DNA from: Acidimicrobiia bacterium
Lineage (GTDB): Bacteria > Actinomycetota > Acidimicrobiia > Spongiisociales > Spongiisociaceae
Direction of reading: 5' to 3'
DNA length: 54,260 nucleotides
Assembly: GCA_003229305.1 (NCBI GenBank)
Contig: QIDH01000010.1
Coordinates: 1 to 54,260 of the forward strand
The notes under the pieces were generated by a model, which worked only from the letters and a program-made list of their open reading frames with translations, was not told where the DNA came from and did no database searches. The translations under genes and the position numbers were made by a program. Shown here in pieces: positions 7,605 through 17,867 of the stretch. Each line of letters opens with the position of its first letter. Position 1 is the first letter of the stretch.

Positions 7605-9811
7605 TCAAGTGGCTGCGACCTCGTCGATCTGGTAGGCCTCGATGACGTCGCCTTCCTTCACATCGTTGAAATTGGCGAGTCCAATACCGCACTCGAAACC
7701 CGCCGCAACGTCACGGACGTCTTCCTTGAAACGCCTGAGAGAGTCGACGGACCCATCGTAGATCACGATTCCGTCGCGTACCAGACGAGCCTTGGAACCC
7801 CGCACGATCTTGCCATCTGTAACGAAACAGCCGGCAACCGTACCGATACGGGGAACCTTGAACAGGGCCCGCACCTCGGCGTTGCCCAGTACAACCTCGA
7901 CCTCTTCGGGTGCAAGGCGACCGACAAGGAGTTGCTCGATCTCTTCGAGCAACTCATAGATGATCGAGTATGTGCGAATCTCGATCCCCTTGATTTCGGC
8001 GGACTTGCGGGAGTTTGCGTCCGGGCGAACGTTGAAGCCGATCACTATCGACTCGGTGGCGTCCGCCAGCGTGACGTCGTTTTCGTTGATCCCACCGACC
8101 GCCTGGTGGACGATCCTGACCCGACCGCCCTCTCTGGCGATCTTGGAAACGGAATCTCTGATGGCTTCAACGGAGCCCTGGGTGTCCGCCTTGAGGACCA
8201 GCCGCAGTTCGGCCTGGTCCTGGGATCGCAGCGATTCGAGAAGCTGTGACAGGCGTTCGCGAGCCGTCGGGACAACCAGGTTCTGAGACCGAAGCTCTGT
8301 CACCTTTTCGGCGGCCATCGCCCTGGCCTGTTTGTCGTTCTTCATGACTTCGAAGAGGTCACCGGACGTCGGGACTTCAGACCATCCCATGATCTCAACC
8401 GGGGTCGAAGGACCTGCGGCCTTGAGGCGGTTGCCGTTTTCGTCGGTCATGGCCCGCACCCGACCAGAGACGTGACCGGCTACCAGTGAATCACCCTGCC
8501 GTAGGGTGCCTCGCTGGATGACCACGGTGGCCAGCGGTCCTCGACCTTTGTCGAGTTCGGCCTCGACCACGACCCCGGAGGCAGCCGGCTTCGGATTCGC
8601 TTTGAAGTCTTCGACCTGGGCGACGAGGTCGATCATCTCCAACAATGTGTCGAGCCCCTCTCGCTTGATGGCGGAAAGTTCGACTGCGATCACGTCGCCA
8701 CCGAGGTCCTCTGTGACCAACTCGTGTTCGGTGAGCTGCGCCCTCACCCGATTGGGGTTGGCGCCCTCGACGTCCATCTTGTTGATCGCAACGATGATCG
8801 TGACTCCGGCGGCCTTGGCATGGCTGATTGCCTCGGCGGTCTGGGGCATGATTCCGTCGTCTGCCGCGACCACCAATACGACTATGTCGGTGACCTCGGC
8901 ACCTCGAACTCTCATGGCGGTGAAGGCCTCGTGACCAGGGGTGTCCACGAAGGTGATCTTGCGTCCCTCGATCTCCGTCTGGTACGCACCGATGTGCTGG
9001 GTGATGCCACCGGCCTCACCTTCGACAACGCTCGTATTGCGCAACGCGTCCAATAACGTGGTCTTTCCGTGGTCTACGTGTCCCATGACAGTGACGACCG
9101 GCGGTCTAGAGGCGAGGTCCGCCTCGGCGTCGTCGAAGACCCGCTTCTTGCGGACTACCGGACCCTCTGGCTCCTTTTCCGGAACGCCTTCCGGGAATTG
9201 AACGTCGAACAGGAATCCGAAGTGATCGCCAAGAGGTTCTAGCGCCTCGGTCGGGATCGGCGACACGGCCGCCGACATGTGACCCATCCCGAGCAGCGTT
9301 CTAATGATCTCACCGAGCGGTCGCCTGATGATCCTGGCGAGTTCCTGGGGGGTTACCCCATCATCGATTTCGACGAGTTCCAGCTCGTCTTCTCCGTCCG
9401 CTGCCGCGCCTTGCGAGGCCTTGTCTTCCGAGGCGGGTTTTCCTTCGACTGGCGGCTTGGTCTCAGCCTCCGGCTCAGGCGAGGCATCCGGCTCTGGGTC
9501 AGGGTCTGGCTCGACCTCTGGCTCCGCTTCGGCCTTGGCCTCGGCCTTCGGTTTGGTCGCAGCCTTCGTTTCGGTCTTCGGTTCGGTCGCGCCCTTGGGT
9601 TTCTGCGCGGGCTTCTTTTTGTCTGCAGTCTTGGTGTCGGATGCCTTCTTGCCTCCACCGACAAGAGCAGCTCGAAGCGAGGTCGAGTCGGCTTCGTCGA
9701 GACTCGAAGATGCGGTTTTTACGGCCAAGCCCAATTCCTGGGCGCGGGCTACCACCTCTTTCGATTCGAGGCCCAGCTCTTTGGCTAATTCGTAGATTCG
9801 AGTTTTTGCCA

Positions 9812-9812
<1 letters not shown>
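7605..9812 (-). CDS. infB: Translation initiation factor IF-2
   Basis: IF-2 (735 aa) is the GTPase that delivers initiator tRNA to the 30S subunit. A first IF2_N segment (residues 1-50, KTRIYELAKELGLESKEVV) is followed by a Pro/Ala/Lys/Glu-rich linker (about 55-150), a second IF2_N segment (VTPQELARIIRRPLGEIIRT), the G domain with VTVMGHVDHGKTTLLDALR, VDTPGHEAFTAMR and AINKMD, and the C-terminal domains. The GTG start shares its first base with the nusA stop (TAGTG), implying coupled translation. No ylxR gene separates the two, unlike most Actinobacteria. Confidence 0.96.
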
Positions 9813-11095
<1,283 letters not shown>

Positions 11096-11098
11096 TCT

Positions 11099-11587
11099 CT
11101 ACCCCGAATTCTTACCGGGCTTGGGCGAAGGAACCCACACGAACACCGTGCGTGCCTTCGCCACCTCGTCGTAGCGGATCGTCCGCCGCCAGCTCTCGCC
11201 TTCGACGACAAATCCCTCTTCGGTCGTCGCCACCACCTCGCCCTTATGGCTGGTGGCTCCGTCCACTTCGCTGACAGTTTTCACCGAAACCGTCCTGCCG
11301 ATCGACTTGGCAAAATGCGATGGACGTCGGAGCTTTCGTTCCAAACCCGGAGATGTCACCTCCAGGGAGTACGACCCCTCGAACGGGTCGTCCTCGTCCA
11401 ACATACGGGCCATTCCCCTCGACAGCCTCGCCAGCCTGCCGACGTCGACAGACGACTCGCCGTCGACGGTCACCCGGATGACCTTGCCCTTGCCACCACC
11501 GGTGACCTCAAGGTCATCCAGCTCCAAGGATTCGGCACCGAGGTATTCCTCGAACCGGGCCCAGAGATTTTCCGAGTTGGTCGCCAT
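11099..11587 (-). CDS. rimP: Ribosome maturation factor RimP
   Basis: RimP (162 aa) helps assemble the 30S subunit. The N-terminal domain includes LELDDLEVTGGGKGKVIRVT and DVGRLARLSRGMARML; the signature YSLEVTSPGLERKLRRPSHF follows; the C-terminal Sm-like part includes GEVVATTEEGFVVEGE. I use ATG 11587 because GGAGG lies 8 nt upstream; the frame is open to 11617. It is the first gene of the rimP-nusA-infB operon, with a terminator and 286 bp separating it from proS. Confidence 0.93.
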   Translation of the reverse strand: MATNSENLWARFEEYLGAESLELDDLEVTGGGKGKVIRVTVDGESSVDVGRLARLSRGMARMLDEDDPFEGSYSLEVTSPGLERKLRRPSHFAKSIGRTVSVKTVSEVDGATSHKGEVVATTEEGFVVEGESWRRTIRYDEVAKARTVFVWVPSPKPGKNSG

Positions 11588-11762
11588 GTTGCCGACCTCC
11601 ATCGCCGTGGCGTGCACGTCTGCCGATCAGATTGTCAATATTCGTGCTCTGGCTTTTCCTGTCTCGTCCGGTGCCGTTCAGCACGCGAACGAGCGACAAC
11701 GCTGCTTCCTCTGCCGGTCCCCCGGCTCGCCATCCTCGCCTGCAAAACAGACCCCAGACAGC
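11588..11762 (-). other. Upstream region of rimP
   Basis: No gene is supported. On the minus strand a TTGACA hexamer occurs near 11632-11637, but no convincing -10 lies at 16-18 nt, so I do not call the rimP promoter precisely. Confidence 0.3.
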
Positions 11763-11786
11763 AAAAAAGTGGGCTACCGCCCACTT
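11763..11786 (-). terminator. Intrinsic terminator after proS
   Basis: On the minus strand AAGTGGGC, loop GGTA and GCCCACTT (11767-11786) form an 8-bp stem, followed by a run of T (complement of A 11763-11768). This is a textbook intrinsic terminator, about 85 bp past the proS stop. It separates proS from the rimP operon. Confidence 0.85.
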
Positions 11787-11872
11787 CGGAAACGAAGCGT
11801 CGTTGTCGTATTGCCACTATACCAGGGACCCAACTGCCAGGACCGCCCGCAACCGCTAGGGGGCGGGCTCGA

Positions 11873-13579
11873 TCAACGGGCCGCGATCACCCGCCCGGCG
11901 ATCTCCTCGGCGGCCTGGCCGATAGTCAGCTCTGACGCCTCGCCGGTTCCGCGTTCCAGCACCTCCACGATGCCGTTTTCGAGGCCGCGAGGGCCGATGG
12001 TCAATCGGTATGGGATGCCGATCAGCTCGGCGTCTTTGAACTTGACCCCAGGTCGCTCATCACGATCGTCGAGGATCACATCGATGCCCATGCTGCCCAG
12101 GTCCTCATAGAGGCGTTCAGCGGTCACTCTGGATTCTTCGTCGTTGGGGCGGATGACCGTGATGACGACTTCGTATGGGGCGAGCGAAACCGGCCACTTC
12201 AGGCCGGACTCGTCGTAGTAGGCCTCGGCGACGGCTGCCATCGATCGCCCCACGCCGATGCCGTAGCTGCCCATCACGATCGGGCGCTCGGTGCCATCGG
12301 CGTCGAGAACGAATGCTCCGAGACTCTCCGAATACCGGGTGCCGAGTTTGAAGATATGACCGATCTCGATCGCATTGTCGAGGCTCAAGGTCCCGTCGCA
12401 GTTCGGACAGGCGTCTCCCCCTTTTACCGCCCGCACATCCAGCCATCGACCGACAGTGATATCTCTGGCCACATCGACACCTCTTAGGTGCCAATCGTCT
12501 TCGTTGGCACCGGTGACCATGTTGGTCCTGCCCTCCAGCGCCGGGTCGACGATGGTCGGCACGTCGACGCCGACCGCCCCAAGGCTGCCAGGGTGAGCGC
12601 CGAGTTCCTCGACGATCTCGTCTTCATCGGCCGGGCGAATGTCTTGGCCGCCCGTTCCGTCTGCCAGCTTCTGTTCTTGGAGCTCGTGGTCGCCCCTCAG
12701 GAGAATGAGCGTCAGACGCCCATCGATTACATAGACCAGGCTCTTGATCTGTCGCTCGGCCGAAGCGAATTCCCCAACCTCGACCAATGCTTTGATCGTG
12801 CGAATCCCAGGAGTCGCAAAACGTTGCGGCTCGCCATCCCATGGTTCGTCTGCGATGGTCTCGACAGTTGAAGTGGCCCGTTCGATGTTGGCTGCGTAGT
12901 CGCAGCTCGTACACACCGCGATCAAGTCCTCCCCCGCCTCGGCCCTCACCATGAATTCGACTGACTCACTGCCGCCCATCGCTCCTGAACTCGCCTCGAC
13001 AGGGACGGTGTCCAAACCAAAACGCGAAAATATTCGCGTGTAGGCCCCCCGGTGCCGCTCAAACTGTACGTCGAGCCCGGCCTGGTCGATGTCGAACGTG
13101 TAGGAATCCTTCATGATGAACTCCCGCACCCTCAGCAGCCCCGACTTGGGTCTCGCCTCGTCTCGAAACTTGGTCTGAAGGTGGTACCACATCTGCGGTA
13201 GATCTCGGTAAGAACTCATCTCGGCGGCCAACAGAGTGAATACCTCTTCATGCGTCATCGCCAAGATGAGGTCCGCGTCTCGTCGATCTTTGAACTTGAC
13301 GAGGATGCCCTCGACATCGTCCCAACGCCCTGACTTTTTCCATATCTCGCCAGGGTGCACGACCGGCAGCAGAAACTCCTGACCGCCAATGCCGTTCATC
13401 TCCTCACGGATGATCTTCGAGACCTTGTCCGCCACCTTCAAACCAAGCGGCAACAACGACCAAGATCCCGCCATGAGTTGGCGGATGAAACCACCCCTGA
13501 CCAACAACTTGTGGTTGACCGCCTCGGCATCCGCCGGATCGTCTCGCAAAGTAGGAATGAACGCGTTCGACCAGCGGAT
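11873..13579 (-). CDS. proS: Prolyl-tRNA synthetase, probable ATC start codon
   Basis: ProRS charges tRNA-Pro. The class II core shows THEEVFTLLAAEMSSYRDLP, the motif 2 region QTKFRDEARPKSGLLRVREF, IMKDSYTF and GSYGIGVGRSMAAVAE, with an inserted editing-type domain mid-protein and an anticodon-binding C-terminus. The first ATG/GTG/TTG in frame is TTG 13549, but the ten codons upstream encode the family N-terminus, RWSNAFIPTL. A stop (TGA) closes the frame 8 codons further up, and between it and the TTG the only start-like codons are ATC 13579 and an ATT. GGGAG lies 4 nt before the ATC, which aligns with the usual initiator Met. From ATC the protein is 568 aa. Confidence 0.9.
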   Translation of the reverse strand: MRWSNAFIPTLRDDPADAEAVNHKLLVRGGFIRQLMAGSWSLLPLGLKVADKVSKIIREEMNGIGGQEFLLPVVHPGEIWKKSGRWDDVEGILVKFKDRRDADLILAMTHEEVFTLLAAEMSSYRDLPQMWYHLQTKFRDEARPKSGLLRVREFIMKDSYTFDIDQAGLDVQFERHRGAYTRIFSRFGLDTVPVEASSGAMGGSESVEFMVRAEAGEDLIAVCTSCDYAANIERATSTVETIADEPWDGEPQRFATPGIRTIKALVEVGEFASAERQIKSLVYVIDGRLTLILLRGDHELQEQKLADGTGGQDIRPADEDEIVEELGAHPGSLGAVGVDVPTIVDPALEGRTNMVTGANEDDWHLRGVDVARDITVGRWLDVRAVKGGDACPNCDGTLSLDNAIEIGHIFKLGTRYSESLGAFVLDADGTERPIVMGSYGIGVGRSMAAVAEAYYDESGLKWPVSLAPYEVVITVIRPNDEESRVTAERLYEDLGSMGIDVILDDRDERPGVKFKDAELIGIPYRLTIGPRGLENGIVEVLERGTGEASELTIGQAAEEIAGRVIAAR

Positions 13580-13730
13580 AGGACTCCCTTTCGTACGAAC
13601 TCACATTATCGACGCATCCGGCAGTGTTGAAAATCAGACTCGCCTCAGGGGCGGGGCTGCCGGGCTTTTGGACCTTGAATTTTCTTGAAAAATGCCTGGC
13701 AGACCCCTGTTTCATGTCGTAGGTGTCTGA

Positions 13731-13751
13731 TACGATCGAACACATGTTCGA
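13731..13751 (+). promoter_or_regulatory. LexA (SOS) box overlapping a leaderless promoter
   Basis: TCGAAC-ACAT-GTTCGA at 13736-13751 is a perfect match to the actinobacterial SOS box consensus TCGAAC-N4-GTTCGA. A -10 hexamer TACGAT (13731-13736) lies 7 nt before the ATG at 13744, which sits inside the box. LexA bound here would block initiation; after DNA damage the DUF222-HNH gene would be expressed as a leaderless mRNA. Confidence 0.85.
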
Positions 13752-14910
13752 CACACTCCTAGAAGAAGACCCAGGCACCGGGTCCAGCGATGTGTCACCC
13801 GATCAACGTGAACAGCGCATCTTGGATTGCGAGCGGGTCATCGCCCAACTCCGCGCCCTCCAAGCCCAAGAATTGTCGATATTGGACCGCCAACAGGTCG
13901 CGACAGCCGATGGTGCCAGAACCCTCATCGAATGGTGCTCAGCCCGCTTCGACCTGGCAAAGACCACCGCCCGCGACCTCGTGTTGGCTGCCCGTTCTGA
14001 ACACGCCGACATCAACACCGCGCTGGCAGACGGTGACATCACCTTCGACCGGGCCACCCACACCACCCGCCTCGCCAATACCGGCTATCAAGACGCCCTC
14101 CAAACCACTGCCGGATACGACATCGGGGGCCTCCACCGAGTCAGAGTATCAAGAGAACCATTGGGCGAGAGCGACGAATATGACATCCACCAGCACCGCT
14201 CCCTGGCCCTGCAACCCCGCCTCGACGAATCGCACTACACCGGATGGCTGACCATGGCCGGAACCGACGCCAAACTGGTCGAAGCCGCGTTGATGCGAAG
14301 GGCCGAACGGCTGCGTCAAGCCCTACCGGATGGCACGACCCTCACCCGCGGTCAACTCTTGCACGACTCCCTTGTCGACATGGCCGCAGACGACCTCGCC
14401 GCAGGCACCCGAGGAGCAGAAAGCCCGGGAGCGATCATCAGCGTATTCATCGACCCAGCCCCCTCCGACAAACAGGCTCGAACCGACAGACAACCGGTGG
14501 CCACATCACCAGTAATACGTCTCGACAACGGTGTTCGGATCGGACCCACTGCTTTGCAACATCTCCTCTGCCGAGGCGCCGTCATCGAACTCAACGCCGA
14601 TTCTGAGGTGCTAGGCATAGGCAGAGCCGGCAAGGCTGTTCCGCCCCGACTGAAACGATGGGTCACCCACCGCGACCTCGGCGCCTGCACCATCGCGGGA
14701 TGCAACTCGACCTACCGACTCGAACCCCACCACATCATCCACTGGGAAAACGGCGGCGAAACCGAAGAAGAAAACCTCACCACCCTCTGCTGGTTCCACC
14801 ACCACCACCACCACATCGCCATCCACCGCCACGGCTTCCGAATCGACCCCCAATCGCCACCCCAAGCCAGACAATTCCACCGGAAACCCCGAAGCCGCCC
14901 ACCACCCTGA
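13744..14910 (+). CDS. DUF222 / HNH endonuclease domain protein (13E12-like), SOS-regulated
   Basis: A 388-aa protein with an N-terminal DUF222 region (about 15-290) and a C-terminal HNH domain (LEPHHIIHWENGG, then ENLTTLCWFHHHHHHIAIH). This is the 13E12-repeat family, common and often multicopy in Actinobacteria; biological role unknown, predicted DNA nuclease. I start at ATG 13744 because of the leaderless promoter; a GTG at 13723 in the same frame is the alternative. The tail is Pro/Arg-rich. It runs opposite to all neighbours and shares no operon. Some 13E12 genes of Mycobacterium tuberculosis are LexA-controlled, consistent with the box here. Confidence 0.88.
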   Translation: MFDTLLEEDPGTGSSDVSPDQREQRILDCERVIAQLRALQAQELSILDRQQVATADGARTLIEWCSARFDLAKTTARDLVLAARSEHADINTALADGDITFDRATHTTRLANTGYQDALQTTAGYDIGGLHRVRVSREPLGESDEYDIHQHRSLALQPRLDESHYTGWLTMAGTDAKLVEAALMRRAERLRQALPDGTTLTRGQLLHDSLVDMAADDLAAGTRGAESPGAIISVFIDPAPSDKQARTDRQPVATSPVIRLDNGVRIGPTALQHLLCRGAVIELNADSEVLGIGRAGKAVPPRLKRWVTHRDLGACTIAGCNSTYRLEPHHIIHWENGGETEEENLTTLCWFHHHHHHIAIHRHGFRIDPQSPPQARQFHRKPRSRPPP

Positions 14911-15391
14911 CCCCGAACCGCTGCCGACGAGCCACGACGACCCCTGCCGTCCGTCACCAAACTACGACCGATGCGACCGATTGACCCACAGCAGTTCCGA
15001 GCCGAACTGTGGTTTCGCCGCGCCCCGCCCTCGATGTACCCTGCTCAGTCCTGACGGGTCGACTGCGAAGGCCCTCAGACCGGAACGAGGTCATGGTGGC
15101 CGCCAATTCCGATCCCGAGTAAACCCGAACACATCAACCGAGCCATCCACATTGGTGACCGCCAAACCCGTTCTTTCAAGCCGAAGCTGATGAAGTTTCC
15201 GGGCTCAATAACGCCGCCCCCTTTGGTGACATATTCGCCGGAGATCATCGTTTGGATCCCAGCAGGGGTGAGAGTCCAAGGAGGAGGTCTCGGGCCGATG
15301 GGATGATTCTCGGAATATGGAAGGGATAGTTCCAGAGTTCTCTGACAGCAACGGTCCCTCAGCAGGTCAGCCCGGCAACCGAAATTCAGCC
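14911..15391. other. 481-bp intergenic region with a possible gene remnant
   Basis: No intact gene is visible. On the minus strand, from about 15290 to 15085, one frame stays open for some 65 codons and reads protein-like at first (TLTPAGIQTMISGEYVTKGG), but it has no start or ribosome site and I cannot assign a family. It may be a decayed gene. The rest shows nothing I can name. Confidence 0.3.
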
Positions 15392-16609
15392 CTAGGCGTC
15401 GCTCTTCTTGGCTACTTCGGCTACCGCGGCTCGGCGGGCGGCCGCGTTGTTGGCGTCGCCTCGGATTTCGATGAGTTGTTCACGGGCGGCGGCGGCGATC
15501 TCTTCTGCGTTTTCATCGGCTGCGGCCAGGCGGGCATCGACGCCCTCCTTTGCGAGCTTGCGGGCCTCATCAACGAGAGCGTCGACCATCTCGCTTTCTG
15601 GTACGACCCTGACAACCTGGCCCTTGATGAAAAGGTGTCCCCGCTTTTTGCCAGCCGCGATGCCAATATCGGCTTCGCGGGCTTCGCCAGGACCGTTCAC
15701 AACACAACCCATCACCGCAACTTGGATCGCCAATCCTTCCGCCTCCAGGCGCTCCTGAGCCAAGGCGGTGACCGCCACCACATCGACTTCAGCTCGCCCG
15801 CAGCTCGGGCAGGCGATCAGGTCAAGGCTCGTCCGTTCGCGCAAGCCCAGATACTCGAGAAGCTGGCGTCCCGCCTTGGCTTCTTCGACAGGGTCGGCGG
15901 TCAACGAGAAGCGAATGGTGTCACCGATGCCCTCTTGGAGAAGGGTGGCAATACCTGCCACTGATTTGATGAGACCGCCAGGCGGAGGGCCGGCTTCGGT
16001 AACCCCCAAGTGGAGCGGGTAGTCGATGGTGTCGGCCAGGAGTCGATAAGAGTCGATCATCGAAGGAACATGCGAGTGCTTCACCGAGATCTTGATGTCG
16101 GTGAAATCGACCTCCTCGAGGTATCGGATCTCCTTTTGGGCTGATTCGACCAGGGCCTCCGGTACCGCAGAGCCGTACTTTTCGAGCAGATCCTTGTCCA
16201 ACGATCCGCCGTTGACACCGACCCTGATCGGCACACCTCGTTCCTTGGCGGCAGTGGCGACGGCCTTGATCTGGTCGGGTTTGCGAATATTGCCAGGATT
16301 CAGCCGAAGGGCATGCACCCCAGCCTCCAGAGCAGCCAAGGCGAGCCGGTATTGGAAGTGGATGTCGGCAACGATCGGGACTGGCGAGCGTGGCACGATC
16401 TCGGCGAGCCCCTGGGCGGCCTCGACATCGTTGCACGTGATGCGAACGATATCTGCGCCAGACCCGGCCAGGGCGTAGACCTGGGCGAGCGTCCCATCTA
16501 CATCTGCCGTCTTGGTGGTGGTCATGGATTGAACCGTGACCGGGGCACCGCCACCTACCGGAACCTTGCCCACCATGATCTGGCGGGTCTGGCGTCTGTC
16601 GAATGTCAT
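15392..16609 (-). CDS. ispG: 4-hydroxy-3-methylbut-2-en-1-yl diphosphate synthase
   Basis: IspG (405 aa) is the 4Fe-4S enzyme of the MEP isoprenoid pathway that reduces MEcPP to HMBPP. Motifs: VGGGAPVTVQSMTTTKTADV near the start, RLNPGNIRKPD, RVGVNGGSLDKDLLEKYG, and the cluster cysteines in ACPSCGRAEVD and VMGCVVNGPGEA. ATG 16609 is preceded by GAGGG at 5 nt and gives the family N-terminus; the frame is open to 16756 inside rseP. The C-terminus ends in an Ala/Glu-rich helix of about 50 residues that is longer than usual. It follows dxr and rseP, and dxr belongs to the same pathway. Confidence 0.95.
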   Translation of the reverse strand: MTFDRRQTRQIMVGKVPVGGGAPVTVQSMTTTKTADVDGTLAQVYALAGSGADIVRITCNDVEAAQGLAEIVPRSPVPIVADIHFQYRLALAALEAGVHALRLNPGNIRKPDQIKAVATAAKERGVPIRVGVNGGSLDKDLLEKYGSAVPEALVESAQKEIRYLEEVDFTDIKISVKHSHVPSMIDSYRLLADTIDYPLHLGVTEAGPPPGGLIKSVAGIATLLQEGIGDTIRFSLTADPVEEAKAGRQLLEYLGLRERTSLDLIACPSCGRAEVDVVAVTALAQERLEAEGLAIQVAVMGCVVNGPGEAREADIGIAAGKKRGHLFIKGQVVRVVPESEMVDALVDEARKLAKEGVDARLAAADENAEEIAAAAREQLIEIRGDANNAAARRAAVAEVAKKSDA

Positions 16610-16709
16610 AGGTCCCTCATCGTGGCCTGACGGCGTACTCACCGCCGTGATGGTATCCGAGTTCGATTCCGGTGTCGGCAACAAGCGGACAAGCAGGCTG
16701 GCGCGGACG

Positions 16710-17819
16710 TCAGAGCGACAGCGGATTGGTTGAGTCCAGAACCAAGGCGACAACACCCAGGAAGAGCATCAGCGCAATCACCGCTGCCGCCAGCGGGATC
16801 AGTTTTCGAATGTCCGCCTCCCGCTTGGTGACCTTCTCGTACAGGGCAACGGCAAAATGTCCGCCATCGAGAGGGTAAATCGGGATCGAATTGAACAATC
16901 CGAGAATGATGTTCACCGATGCGAGGATGAACACCAACGACTCGAACCCAATCCGGTCCACCTGGGAACCGATTTGGGCAAGCCCGATGGGGCTGACGGG
17001 GCGGATGTCATCCGGCACGTCGGTGTCCCCTACCAAAACTCCCGCCAGTTCCCGCAGCGAAGATGGATTGACCAGTCGCCCGATTGCCCGGACAGACAGC
17101 TCGATCATGTCGTAGAACAGCAGACCCGCCGATCCAGCGGCTTGGAATGGACCTATGGATACCTCCTCGATACCGGGCCCGACACCGAGGAACCCGATCG
17201 CCTCACCGGTCTGTGGGTGGGTTGGAGCCAGATCGGCGGTCAGCTCTCGCACCGACCCGTTCCGCTGGATCTCGATCGTGATCTCTGAGCCTGGGCGAGC
17301 CGCGATCATTTCGACAGCAGACTCCCACGATTCGATTTCGATTCCGTCGATACTCAGCAGCGTATCGCCCGCCTCCAGACCGGCCGACGCCGCAGGGCTG
17401 GGAATGCCATCGGCAATCTCTGGGGTGACAGATGAAATCGTCGTGGTGGTCTCGACCAGACCTGTGGTCCAAAGGAGAAAGAACAGGATGAGGTAGGCCA
17501 TCAGGAAGTTGAGGGCGACGCCGGACAGGACCACTAAAGACTTTTGCCAGAACTTCTTGTCTCGATAGGTGCGGCCCACGTCCTCAGGCGCCACTTCCTC
17601 GTACGGGTTCATGCCGAGGATGCGAACGTAGCCGCCGAAGGGGATGGCCTTGATCCCATATTCGGTGTCGCCCCGCTTGGTAGACCACAAACGAGGGCCG
17701 AATCCAATGAATGCCTCTGTGGCCTTCATCCCGGTAGCACGCGCTGTGAAGAAGTGGCCGGCTTCGTGGACGATGATGAACAAGGCGATGGACACCACCA
17801 TCACAAACCCACCTAGCAC
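16710..17819 (-). CDS. rseP: Site-2 intramembrane metalloprotease (RseP/RasP type)
   Basis: The 369-aa membrane protease cuts single-pass membrane proteins such as anti-sigma factors and signal-peptide remnants. The zinc motif HEAGH is near residue 18 in the first membrane helix; a PDZ domain follows (about 125-205, AGLEAGDTLLSIDGIEIESW); the third ligand lies in NSIPIYPLDGGH; a C-terminal membrane helix ends the protein. The start is GTG 17819 with GGAGG 4 nt upstream. Location between dxr and ispG is standard in Actinobacteria. Confidence 0.93.
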   Translation of the reverse strand: MLGGFVMVVSIALFIIVHEAGHFFTARATGMKATEAFIGFGPRLWSTKRGDTEYGIKAIPFGGYVRILGMNPYEEVAPEDVGRTYRDKKFWQKSLVVLSGVALNFLMAYLILFFLLWTTGLVETTTTISSVTPEIADGIPSPAASAGLEAGDTLLSIDGIEIESWESAVEMIAARPGSEITIEIQRNGSVRELTADLAPTHPQTGEAIGFLGVGPGIEEVSIGPFQAAGSAGLLFYDMIELSVRAIGRLVNPSSLRELAGVLVGDTDVPDDIRPVSPIGLAQIGSQVDRIGFESLVFILASVNIILGLFNSIPIYPLDGGHFAVALYEKVTKREADIRKLIPLAAAVIALMLFLGVVALVLDSTNPLSL

Positions 17820-17867
17820 GCGCCCTCCGATTCCGAATGAGTAGTGAACGTTATTCGCAGATCCCCA

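Noticed and set aside
14658-14984. Pro/His-rich plus-strand frame overlapping the HNH gene end
   Set aside because: Out-of-frame shadow of the His-rich HNH motif; no homology or start signal.
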